Below, piece after piece: positions 1 through 6,178 of a stretch of 58,055 nucleotides of DNA (within the stretch, counting starts at the first letter, position 1; each line of letters starts with the position of its first letter). Made by a program: the position numbers and the translations under genes. The DNA is from an uncultured Ruminiclostridium sp. (lineage in GTDB: Bacteria > Bacillota > Clostridia > Oscillospirales > Ruminococcaceae). The stretch covers positions 1 through 58,055 of the forward strand of contig CATLBH010000015.1 in the NCBI GenBank assembly GCA_949878745.1, read 5' to 3'. The notes under the pieces were generated by a model that searched no databases, was not told the origin of the DNA, and saw only the letters and a program-made list of their open reading frames with translations.

Positions 1-209
1 TGATTATCTTAATTTTTATATCTTAATCCGGCTATTTGAAGATAGCTTGCTTTGCTGTGCTTTTTTTGCCAAAAAATTTTTTTCAACTTTTTTCCATTTT
101 CCTATTGACTTTTTTATAGTTGGCTCCATAAATTTTTCTCGGGAATAAATCCCCATCTCATTCCGCCGAATCATATCCTATGTAAAAAGGATTGTTCTCG
201 GCATTTTGT
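1..209. other. AT-rich sequence with no recognisable gene
   Basis: Both strands were read. No start with a ribosome binding site, no stable hairpin with a T-run and no family resemblance was found. It lies downstream of the decayed lipoprotein gene on the minus strand and is probably non-coding. Confidence 0.5.
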
Positions 210-587
210 TTAAACCGTTTTTTCGTCGCTGTAAACCGTAGTGGTTTCAGTTTTGCCCTGCTTGTCCGTCAGCGTGAAAACCATTATAAAACGGTAGTCG
301 CCGCTTTCAAGCTCGTACTTAGTGTTGGAATTTCCGTCTTTGTCCATGTGATGTCATCGTATGTACCCCGAAACCATAGAAAGCCTTCCTTTTCAAGGGC
401 TGGTACGGCAACAATGGTTGTTATTTTGCATATCACCGTCGTACCGTTTATAATAAGCTTAAATTCTGCATCATTCGCTTTTTTATAAACGGCTGAACGG
501 AGCCGAATTAAGCCGTCACTACATCATCGAAACCGAAAATGAAAACCACAGTAAAAGTGACAGCATATTTGAAATCACCTTTTTCAT
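210..587 (-). pseudogene. Decayed small lipoprotein gene with two frameshifts
   Basis: Read on the minus strand from the ATG at 587, the sequence encodes a signal peptide (MKKVISNMLSLLLWFSFSVS). Near 523 the frame shifts into a reading that begins Cys-Ser-Asp-Gly, which would place a lipobox cysteine right after the hydrophobic segment, and continues through DGLIRLRSAVYKKANDAEFK. Near 345 it shifts back (DITWTK to DGNSNTKYELESGDYRF) and ends at a TAA at 212-210. All three pieces read like one roughly 125-residue protein with a beta-rich C-terminal domain. Two separate shifts argue for a dead gene and not a sequencing slip. No ribosome binding site precedes the ATG: a palindromic repeat (591-704) begins 4 bp upstream. 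The family is not recognised. Confidence 0.6.
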
Positions 588-590
588 CTT

Positions 591-704
591 ATACTAATCT
601 TTAATCATATTGTAGACGAAGTCGGAAATATGATTAAAGATTACACCCGAAACACTAATCTTTGGTCAACATTTTTTGTCTATAATCTGACTAAAGATTA
701 GTAT
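591..704. repeat. Full-length two-hairpin palindromic repeat (CTAATCTTT family)
   Basis: Starts ATACTAATC and ends GATTAGTAT, so the ends are inverted repeats. Inside are two imperfect hairpins: CTAATCTTTAATCATATT pairs with AATATGATTAAAGATTA, and CTAATCTTTGGTCA pairs with TGACTAAAGATTAG. The same two-hairpin layout recurs at 43904-44008, and one-hairpin versions occur at 27988-28038, 56144-56196 and 57936-57985. The ends carry TA, the target duplicated by IS630/Tc1-mariner elements, so these may be non-autonomous relatives of such an element. Confidence 0.75.
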
Positions 705-984
705 TATCCCTCTTTTCTTATGGAAATGACAATTTTTCCCTTTCTATTATATAAAATCATTTTAAGCCTAAAATGTTACATATTTTTCAAAAAAAATTAC
801 AAAAAAACGATTTTTGTAGAATGTGCCAAATTTTCTGCTTTGCTTTTGGCAATATTTTCAAGCATTTTAGAAAAGTAACCTTTATATATCCAATATAATT
901 CGCCCCCCCTACTTTAAAAGCTATAAAAAATCCATCATTTTCTTCAAATAAGGACATTGGCTCTATAATAGTGTCCTCAGTGTT
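705..984. other. AT-rich intergenic stretch, no gene seen
   Basis: Very AT-rich sequence between the two-hairpin repeat and the AGAACC palindrome. No open frame with a credible start or family resemblance was found on either strand. Confidence 0.45.
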
Positions 985-1011
985 AGAACCTGTCCAGATA
1001 GGAATGGTTCT
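985..1011. repeat. 27-bp AGAACC palindrome
   Basis: AGAACCTGTCC, a 5-bp spacer, then GGAATGGTTCT. A near-identical 27-bp palindrome in reverse orientation lies at 47941-47967. Its arms match the outer ends of the long elements at 37.6 and 46.6 kb, so it looks like two ends joined with the middle removed. Confidence 0.7.
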
Positions 1012-1022
1012 TATACTTTATT

Positions 1023-1228
1023 CTATTGCAAATCAACACAAAAACTTGAATCAAGGCATTCAAAATTAAAAGTTAAAAGCGATGATAATTTGCTATAAAA
1101 TCGGGTATTAACATTCGTAAAAAAATGCTCTACGGATTTAAAGAAATCAGAAAAATTCATATAGTATTTATTCAACATAATTTGTTTACGTAAAAATTTC
1201 CACAATCGTTTAATAAGGTTTAATACTA
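1023..1228 (-). pseudogene. IS630-family transposase, C-terminal fragment
   Basis: The translation LNLIKRLWKFLRKQIMLNKYYMNFSDFFKSVEHFF... matches the conserved end of IS630/DDE_3 transposases, where the consensus is roughly LNLIERLWKFxRKKVxYNxYYxTFxxFKxA, including the glutamate region of the DDE triad (here the usual Glu of NLIERLW is Lys). It has no start of its own: the frame enters from the 34-bp palindrome at 1223-1256. The catalytic aspartates are absent, so it cannot be active. It runs to a stop at 1023. Confidence 0.7.
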
Positions 1229-1256
1229 ATCCCTTTTAAAACTGTTGGATTAGTAT
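1223..1256. repeat. 34-bp palindrome at the transposase deletion junction (CTAATCCC family)
   Basis: ATACTAATCC (1223-1232) and GGATTAGTAT (1247-1256) are perfect inverted 10-mers. Relatives with CCCTTTTTAAA arms lie at 19760-19815 and 57870-57917. It separates the two transposase fragments, so it either inserted there or marks the deletion end points. Confidence 0.7.
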
Positions 1257-1259
1257 CAG

Positions 1260-1373
1260 CTACACTGATCGTTCCTTTGACGCTGCATATAATACGACTG
1301 CTCTTTTTCTTATTGTTTGATTTCTTCCCATTGTTTTTTCGTAGTACAATATTGCGTCTTCCTTGCTTGTCAT
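1260..1373 (-). pseudogene. IS630-family transposase, N-terminal fragment
   Basis: From an ATG at 1373 the frame reads MTSKEDAILYYEKTMGRNQT, then IRKRAVVLYAASKERSV and a stop at 1260. The second part resembles the first helix-turn-helix of IS630 transposases (RxRAxxLLxASEGxSxxEIA). The stop falls just before the palindrome at 1223-1256 that replaces the rest of the protein. The C-terminal piece lies immediately downstream on the same strand. Confidence 0.55.
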
Positions 1374-1431
1374 TTCAAGTCTATTGGTACAGGTTCTGAT
1401 TTTTCATGTCAACTAAAATTATATCACAAAA

Positions 1432-1470
1432 GCAATTGCAATCCAACCATTTTTGATGGATTGCAGTTGC
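1432..1470 (-). terminator. Terminator after the ECF S-component
   Basis: On the minus strand GCAACTGCAATCCATC and GGTTGGATTGCAATTGC form a long stem with a short A-rich loop, followed by TTTTG. It lies 34 bp beyond the stop of the S-component gene. Confidence 0.65.
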
Positions 1471-1503
1471 TTTTTGGGGGAAGTTTTTTTACAGCCCCTT
1501 TTT

Positions 1504-2139
1504 TCACTTAAATTCGGCTCTTCCCCTCCGTATATTCACGTTAATCTTCTTTATCACCTTCACCAGCGGCATTATCAGAAACCCCGCCGCGAAGTTTCCC
1601 AGTGCGTGAACAACATCAAAGGGAAGCCCCGAAGCTATCCACGCCAAGGTCTGATCAAAATCGAAGCCGAAAAACAGCGCCTGAACCGGAGTGTACATTA
1701 CCCCGAACAAAAGACCGTGAAGCCCGCAGACCAAGGAATACATAAACGCCGAGAAGGGGACGGGAAGCTTTTTCGGCAAAAGCACGGTAACTCCCCACAG
1801 AATCGTCCATATGTAAAGGTAGGGGATCCACCAGAACGCGAATCCGGCAAAAAGACCGTTAAGGAACACGTAAACGTACAGAGGTATCAGACCCTTTGCT
1901 TTGTAAGCCAAGGCGAAGGTCATTGTAAACATTCCCAAAAGGTGAATGTTGGGCGCCCATTCCATAATTATTTTTGAGCAGTACATAAGCGCTCCCAGAA
2001 CGGCGAAGGTTGCCAGCTCATAAGGGGTAAGAAAGGGCTTTTTTTGATGTCTTTTTTCCGCTTCGGGTACGTTTTCGGTTTTGCTTTCGGGCAAATCGTC
2101 GCCGGCCGTGGGCTTATTCCTTGACCCGCGTAAGCTCAT
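1504..2139 (-). CDS. ECF transporter S-component, probably for cobalamin or a precursor
   Basis: Predicted integral membrane substrate-binding subunit of an energy-coupling-factor importer, 211 residues. About 40 hydrophilic residues at the N-terminus are followed by roughly six hydrophobic segments between residues 42 and 198, ending in a basic tail, the usual S-component size and layout. The ATG at 2139 is preferred over an upstream GTG at 2148 because GGTGAG sits just before it. The start lies inside the end of the DUF4430 gene, so the two are translationally coupled. The cobalamin riboswitch ahead of the pair and the DUF4430 partner suggest corrinoid uptake. The shared EcfA/EcfT energising module is not in this window. 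Family assignment is from general features; substrate is inference. Confidence 0.7.
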   Translation of the reverse strand: MSLRGSRNKPTAGDDLPESKTENVPEAEKRHQKKPFLTPYELATFAVLGALMYCSKIIMEWAPNIHLLGMFTMTFALAYKAKGLIPLYVYVFLNGLFAGFAFWWIPYLYIWTILWGVTVLLPKKLPVPFSAFMYSLVCGLHGLLFGVMYTPVQALFFGFDFDQTLAWIASGLPFDVVHALGNFAAGFLIMPLVKVIKKINVNIRRGRAEFK

Positions 2140-2557
2140 AGTGCTCACCGTCGGCGATGGGAGTGGAATCGGCGCCTTGCATAAGATATTCGCCGTCCTT
2201 GCTTAAGGACCAGTAGCTTCCGTCCTTGTCAAAATCCGCTTCGATACCGTTGACGAATTTAATGTACAGGCCGAATTCGCTTTCCTCGCCGGACACAAGC
2301 TCGTTTTCCAGAAGCGCTTCTCCCAAGGTCTCGCCGTCGGTGTGAAGGGTAAAGGTTATTGATTTTTCCTCTGCGGCTACTTCTACCGCCAAAGTAAGCT
2401 TACCCTCGCCAAGCTCTGTATCTTCGGTATACAAAGCGTTGTCCCACAGATGGGAAGAGGAAGGCTGTTCCGCGCCTTCGGCGGCGCACGCCGTGACGAA
2501 TACCGAGGACAGGGTTAGGGCGGCGCTCAGAAGGAACGCCTTCATTGTGTTTTTCAT
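2114..2557 (-). CDS. DUF4430-domain lipoprotein (transcobalamin-like C-domain)
   Basis: A 147-residue surface lipoprotein with signal peptide and lipobox VTAC (Cys24). Residues about 48-147 match DUF4430: a TLGEALLEN segment, GIEADFDKDGSYWSLSKDGEYLMQG and a terminal SPIADGEHYELTR. DUF4430 resembles the small C-terminal domain of human intrinsic factor/transcobalamin that caps bound cobalamin. It is the first gene after a cobalamin riboswitch and overlaps the S-component gene. Inference: it captures cobamides outside the cell and hands them to the S-component. AAGAAGG precedes the ATG at 2557. Confidence 0.75.
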   Translation of the reverse strand: MKNTMKAFLLSAALTLSSVFVTACAAEGAEQPSSSHLWDNALYTEDTELGEGKLTLAVEVAAEEKSITFTLHTDGETLGEALLENELVSGEESEFGLYIKFVNGIEADFDKDGSYWSLSKDGEYLMQGADSTPIADGEHYELTRVKE

Positions 2558-2587
2558 TTGTTTACCTTCTTTCCGTTATAATGTAAT

Positions 2588-2653
2588 AACAAAAAGAACA
2601 AAGCGGCGGGAGCTTTCACACGGGGAAATCTCCCCGATACGCCCAAGGCTCCC
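2588..2653 (-). terminator. Riboswitch expression-platform terminator
   Basis: Read on the minus strand, GGGAGCC (from 2653) pairs with GCTCCC (to 2608), enclosing a GGGGA/TCCCC inner stem, and is followed by a T-rich run (TTTGTTCTTTTTGTT, 2602-2588). It lies between the aptamer and the DUF4430 start, where an attenuator is expected. Confidence 0.6.
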
Positions 2654-2664
2654 GACGCGGCTCG

Positions 2665-2815
2665 CGGTATGGCGGGCATTCCGGCTTGTGACGGTTCACG
2701 GGCTTTATGTATATCCCAATGAAATTGCATAAAGGCGTAACGTCATATACGGCAATGGCTGTTGCCGCGGATTTTCACCGCGTTCCCCCGCCGCCTCCCG
2801 CGGCGTCAGATACCG
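2665..2815 (-). promoter_or_regulatory. Cobalamin (B12) riboswitch aptamer
   Basis: On the minus strand the order of conserved elements is right for this class: the 5' half of P1 (CGGTAT at 2815-2810), GGGGGAACGCGGTGAAAATC, CCGCGG, then CAGCCATTG in the place of the usual GCCACTG, a variable arm, and the B12 box AAGCCGGAATGCCCGCC, followed by ATACCG (2670-2665), which closes P1. A terminator follows. It should shut off the downstream DUF4430/S-component operon when adenosyl- or methylcobalamin is plentiful. Confidence 0.85.
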
Positions 2816-3072
2816 TTTTTCGGGCTGTGGCGTTATCCTGCGTATTTTTGTACGCTCGATTCACCGCGCCGAAAGCGGTACCGCGACGCGCTCAGCAGAA
2901 AAAACAGCGTCGGTGTTTTTTGTATACCGTGTTTATTCGTTTTTGCTTTCGGGTGTATTCCCTAAGCCGATTTAAAAAATTCGGTTTTTGGTGAACCCGT
3001 AGTATGATAACATTTTTCGGGGGATATGTCAAGTTTAATTATACAAAATTTTACGGCGAAAGGGGGAGCGCG
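2816..3072 (-). other. Upstream region of the riboswitch operon
   Basis: No gene was seen. It should contain the promoter of the B12 operon, but no convincing -35/-10 pair was fixed. A palindrome CCGATTT/AATTCGG lies at 2967-2984. Confidence 0.4.
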
Positions 3073-3124
3073 AAAAATAATAAAAACCGCATCGGTAAAA
3101 CCGATGCGGTTTTTATTATTTTTC
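3073..3124. terminator. Bidirectional terminator after the ferredoxin
   Basis: ACCGCATCGG and CCGATGCGGT flank a TAAAA loop and are bordered by AAAAATAATAAAA on one side and TTTTATTATTTTT on the other, giving a near-perfect 23-bp stem that would end transcription from either side. Confidence 0.9.
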
Positions 3125-3162
3125 GCAAGACTTGAATTGCGCTAAGTAGCCTTCAACGAGAC

Positions 3163-3333
3163 TTATGCCTGCTGAGGGGCGCCTACGGGGCAGGCGTCGG
3201 CGCAGGCGCCGCAGTCGATGCAGGTGTCGGCGTCGATAACGTACTTGCCGTCGCCTTCGGAGATTGCGTTTACGGGACAGCCGTCGGCGCAAGCGCCGCA
3301 GGCGATGCACTCGTCGGTGATCTGATATGCCAT
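3163..3333 (-). CDS. 2[4Fe-4S] ferredoxin
   Basis: A 56-residue electron carrier, the normal length of clostridial ferredoxins. The translation starts [20 protein letters not shown] and has a second cluster motif [13 protein letters not shown]. The two CxxCxxCxxxCP motifs ligate two [4Fe-4S] clusters. The ATG at 3333 is preceded by AAGGAGG. It is a single-gene unit ending at a strong hairpin. It would serve low-potential electron transfer (pyruvate:ferredoxin oxidoreductase, hydrogenase) in an anaerobe. Confidence 0.95.
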   Translation of the reverse strand: MAYQITDECIACGACADGCPVNAISEGDGKYVIDADTCIDCGACADACPVGAPQQA

Positions 3334-3537
3334 TTTTAGGTTCCTCCTTAAAATTAGATCCTGATTATAAGTTTATAAGCACGTAAGGTTAACCGTTTCG
3401 GGTTGCTTGTGCTCTTAAAATATTTTATCATTATTTGGGGGAAATGTCAAGGGAATAAGAGTTTTTTTCGGGGGATTTTTAGTGGGATTTTTTTATATAT
3501 AGTCCATAGTCCGTTTACGAAAATCAGGCGCGGTTTT

Positions 3538-4404
3538 TTAATCCTCCAGCTCCTTTAACGCCGCTATCTCGTCGCGGTTGACCTTTATCCGCGAATCTCT
3601 TATAAGCTTTACGTCACTTCTGTTGAAGGAGGCGGGGGGAGCTTCCCTGTTTTTGTCCAGCTGTATCTTAAGTTCTCCCGTCAGGAGGTTGACGTCTGTA
3701 ACTATGCCTTTTCCTTCCGAGGTTTCCACCAAAGCGCCTATTTTCGGCGTTATTTTAAGAAGCTCCTCGTAGCTGTCCTGTTCGTATTTAAGACAGCACA
3801 TAAGCCTTCCGCAGGTGCCCGATATCTTGGTGGGGTTGAGTGAGAGGGACTGTTCCTTCGCCATTTTAATGGAGACGGGCTGAAATTCTCCCAGAAAAGA
3901 GGAGCAGCAGAGGCGGCGGCCGCAGATACCCAATCCCCCCAGCATTTTCGCTTCGTCTCTTACCCCTATCTGTCTAAGCTCGATACGGGTTCGGTAAATG
4001 GACGCAAGATCCTTTACCAGATCGCGGAAATCCACTCGGCTTTCGGCGGTGAAATAAAACATTATTTTTCCGCTGTCAAAGGTGCATTCCACGTCAATGG
4101 GCTTCATATTCAACTTGTGTTCGTTTATCTTTTCCCCGAAAACCCTCATGATATCCGCTTTTCGGGCAAGGTTTTTCTCCAGTGTTTCTATGTCGTTATC
4201 GGTAGCCACGCGGAATATTTCCTTAAGGGGGTGAACTATTTCCTCGTCCTCCGCCATAAAGTTGCCTATCACCACGTTTCCGCATTCTATCCCCCTGGCG
4301 GTTTCCACGATAACCTTTTCTCCCACCGCGATTTTGGCGCCGCCGGGAGAAAAATAGTATATTTTGCCTACGTCCTTAAAACGTACTCCTATAACTTCGG
4401 TCAT
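3538..4404 (-). CDS. ricT: RicT/YaaT, PSP1-domain Fe-S protein
   Basis: A 288-residue member of the PSP1 family. In Bacillus, RicT forms a complex with RicA and RicF that carries [4Fe-4S] clusters, aids RNase Y mRNA maturation and affects sporulation and competence. Cluster cysteines are visible in GLGICGRRLCCSSFLGEFQP and TCGRLMCCLKYE, and the MAKEQSLSLNP motif between them is typical. The ATG at 4404 has AAAGGA before it. It follows holB at a distance of 22 bp, the conserved darA-holB-ricT order of Bacillota. The C-terminal residues after about 225 are variable. Confidence 0.93.
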   Translation of the reverse strand: MTEVIGVRFKDVGKIYYFSPGGAKIAVGEKVIVETARGIECGNVVIGNFMAEDEEIVHPLKEIFRVATDNDIETLEKNLARKADIMRVFGEKINEHKLNMKPIDVECTFDSGKIMFYFTAESRVDFRDLVKDLASIYRTRIELRQIGVRDEAKMLGGLGICGRRLCCSSFLGEFQPVSIKMAKEQSLSLNPTKISGTCGRLMCCLKYEQDSYEELLKITPKIGALVETSEGKGIVTDVNLLTGELKIQLDKNREAPPASFNRSDVKLIRDSRIKVNRDEIAALKELED

Positions 4405-4426
4405 TTATTTATCCTTTCGCTTTTTC

Positions 4427-5404
4427 TCACTTTTTCACTTTGTCAAATATTCCCGCCGTAAAAGCGTCCGACGCGGATTTTGTGTTGAAATAGACGCTTG
4501 AGACTATGTCCGAAAAGCGCTTGGTTATTCCGCACAGTTCGTTCAGGACGGCGGGAGGATATTTTTCGGCCAGTCTTTTCGCCAGCTCCACGTCGCAGCC
4601 GCAGGAGGGTTTCCCTCCCTCGGCGGACGCAAGAGCGTCGTGAAACAGCTTGGCGGTCTCGGTGACCAGTATCCTCACCGGCTCGCGCTTATCCTCCTTT
4701 GTCTGGGGCAGCTTCGCGAAGGCGCGGAGAGCAAAGTATTCGTCGCCCTTTAAAACAGCTTCGGTGTATTCTCTTACGGCGGCGAAATACAGTCGGGTGT
4801 TCTTGTTTTCAAGGGCTTTCAGCGCCAGACCCAAATTGCCCTTATAGGTTCGCGCCGTTTTTTCCGCCTCTTCGCCGCTTATCCCCTCTTTTTTTAGGGC
4901 AGTCTCACATTCCCGGGGAGAAAGGGGGTAGGTTCTTATCAAAGCGGTGCGGGAAAGTATGGTGGGGAGTATGCCGTTTTTGTTGGAGGCCGTAAGGATA
5001 AAACGCACCATGTCGGAAGGCTCTTCGAGATGCGTCAGAAGCGCGTTCTGGCACTCCCTGTTTAGAACCTGAAACTCCGACAGTATATATACACGTATTC
5101 CGCCCTCCACCGAAGCGCCGTATGAATCCTTGAGGATTTCTCTCAGCTGTACCACCGAGGTTTTTTCGCCGTCCACATATATTACGTCAGGGTGTATGCG
5201 CTTTTCGGTTCTTTCGCAGTTAAGGCACTTCATACAGGGCGTATCGCCGCCTTTTTCGCAAAGATAGAGCATTGCCGTGTAAAAAGCGAGGGTACGCTTT
5301 CCCGTTCCGGAGTCGCCGAAAAAAAGGAGCGAATGAGGCATACGACCGTTGGCGCGGTATTCGGAAAGGCGCTTTACCGCTTCTTTGTTGCCGTAAATTT
5401 CCAT
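4427..5404 (-). CDS. holB: DNA polymerase III subunit delta'
   Basis: Clamp-loader subunit of the replicative polymerase, 325 residues. The AAA+ P-loop reads GDSGTGKRTLA, with Arg after Lys in the place of the usual Thr/Ser, in keeping with delta' not needing to hydrolyse ATP. A zinc motif CMKCLNCE follows, then ALLTHLEEPSDMVRFILTASNKNGILPTILSR, the sensor region and S/T-rich loop typical of HolB. It lies 6 bp after darA and just before ricT. yaaR, present between these genes in Bacillus, is missing. Confidence 0.92.
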   Translation of the reverse strand: MEIYGNKEAVKRLSEYRANGRMPHSLLFFGDSGTGKRTLAFYTAMLYLCEKGGDTPCMKCLNCERTEKRIHPDVIYVDGEKTSVVQLREILKDSYGASVEGGIRVYILSEFQVLNRECQNALLTHLEEPSDMVRFILTASNKNGILPTILSRTALIRTYPLSPRECETALKKEGISGEEAEKTARTYKGNLGLALKALENKNTRLYFAAVREYTEAVLKGDEYFALRAFAKLPQTKEDKREPVRILVTETAKLFHDALASAEGGKPSCGCDVELAKRLAEKYPPAVLNELCGITKRFSDIVSSVYFNTKSASDAFTAGIFDKVKK

Positions 5405-5410
5405 CTTGGG

Positions 5411-5734
5411 TCAGACCTTTTCGAAGCGCTCTATGTCGGTAACGAAAATCGTCGCTCCGCCGACGCTCACCTCAACGGGGAAGCCCGTATAGCTTCCTAC
5501 GTCATAGGAGGCGCCGGAGGGAACGAATTGTTTTCTTCTTCGACTGTGGTCGCGGATTATGTCGATTATTTCGTCCACCTTGTCGTCCTCGGAGCAGACC
5601 AGAAAGGTGGTGTTGCCCGCCATTAGAAATCCGCCGGTGGAGGCCAGCTTGGTGGCGGAAAAGCCGCCCTTGGTCAAGGCGGTGGAAACCGAATGGGAAT
5701 CGTCGTTATTTATTATCGCGTAAATAAGCTTCAT
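5411..5734 (-). CDS. darA: Cyclic-di-AMP receptor DarA (PII-like, YaaQ)
   Basis: A 107-residue PII-like trimeric protein that binds c-di-AMP. The start is set at the ATG at 5734 (MKLIYAIINNDDSHSVSTAL): GGAAAGG lies upstream, the known family begins there, and the 24 extra upstream codons look non-coding. Family hallmarks are the KGGFSATKLASTGGFLMAGNTTFLV core and the C-terminal EVSVGGATIFVTDIERFEKV. It is first in the darA-holB-ricT operon. Confidence 0.93.
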   Translation of the reverse strand: MKLIYAIINNDDSHSVSTALTKGGFSATKLASTGGFLMAGNTTFLVCSEDDKVDEIIDIIRDHSRRRKQFVPSGASYDVGSYTGFPVEVSVGGATIFVTDIERFEKV

Positions 5735-5972
5735 AGTTTTAACCTTTCCGTCGAAGTGAATTAAATAAGTGATTGTTTTAATACTATTTTTATTATCGTA
5801 CAGCATATTATAGCATATTTTTTTTTGTTTGTAAAGTAATAATCAAATCTTTAACGGAATCGTTTGATGGTGATTTGCTTTTTTTACTTAAATTAAGGGT
5901 AAAAAAAATTATTTTTTAAGTATATTTGTGCAAAATTACCTAAAAAATTTTTCTAATTTGTAATTTAGTTCC

Positions 5973-6001
5973 TTGACTTTTATTAAATTAAAAGATATAA
6001 T
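5973..6001 (+). promoter_or_regulatory. Sigma-A-type promoter of the first solute-binding gene
   Basis: TTGACT (5973-5978) and TATAAT (5996-6001) with exactly 17 bp between them. Transcription would begin near 6008 and give a leader of about 170 nt before the gene at 6179. Confidence 0.8.
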
Positions 6002-6062
6002 TTTTATAGTTGGTACATTCAGTAACTTAAGTGCCCGAAAGGGTTTTTTTAAATTATTTTTA

Positions 6063-6147
6063 TAGGAGGAAGTTTGAAAGAACTCAAAAAATTGGGTTCT
6101 TTCAAACCCGTCGCGTTTGTGCCTCGATATATCGGCTCGGCACAAAC
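6063..6147 (+). promoter_or_regulatory. Structured 5' leader with two stable hairpins
   Basis: GTTTGAAAGAAC (6072-6083) pairs perfectly with GTTCTTTCAAAC (6096-6107), and GTTTGTGCC (6115-6123) pairs with GGCACAAAC (6139-6147). A strong AGGAGGA (6064-6070) is followed by an in-frame TTG at 6074 that would add 35 residues to the lipoprotein, sealed into the first hairpin. Neither hairpin has a T-run, so they are not simple terminators. They may protect the mRNA or control access to the ribosome. The riboswitch class, if any, is not recognised. Confidence 0.55.
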
Positions 6148-6178
6148 ACTCCTCAAGAGGAAAGGAATGGTCATAATT

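Larger units (their letters stand above)
985..1397 (-). mobile_element. Relic of an IS630-type insertion sequence
   Basis: The segment holds an N-terminal and a C-terminal fragment of an IS630-like transposase. On the left is AGAACCTGTCC (985-995) and on the right, in inverted orientation, GGTACAGGTTCT (1386-1397), which share AGAACCTGT and could be its terminal inverted repeats. The middle of the element is missing and a 34-bp palindrome sits at the junction. The same AGAACC ends bound non-coding elements at 37595-37826 and 46597-46758, suggesting that those are derivatives. The boundary call rests on short matches. Confidence 0.45.

Noticed and set aside
3116-3310. Arg-rich minus-strand frame over the ferredoxin
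   Set aside because: Out-of-frame reading of the ferredoxin gene; the Arg/Leu pattern comes from its Cys/Ala codons.
6074-6178. Using the TTG at 6074 as the start of the first solute-binding protein
   Set aside because: Would bury the lipoprotein signal behind 35 residues; the ATG at 6179 has its own ribosome binding site and matches the paralogue. Kept only as a regulatory curiosity.
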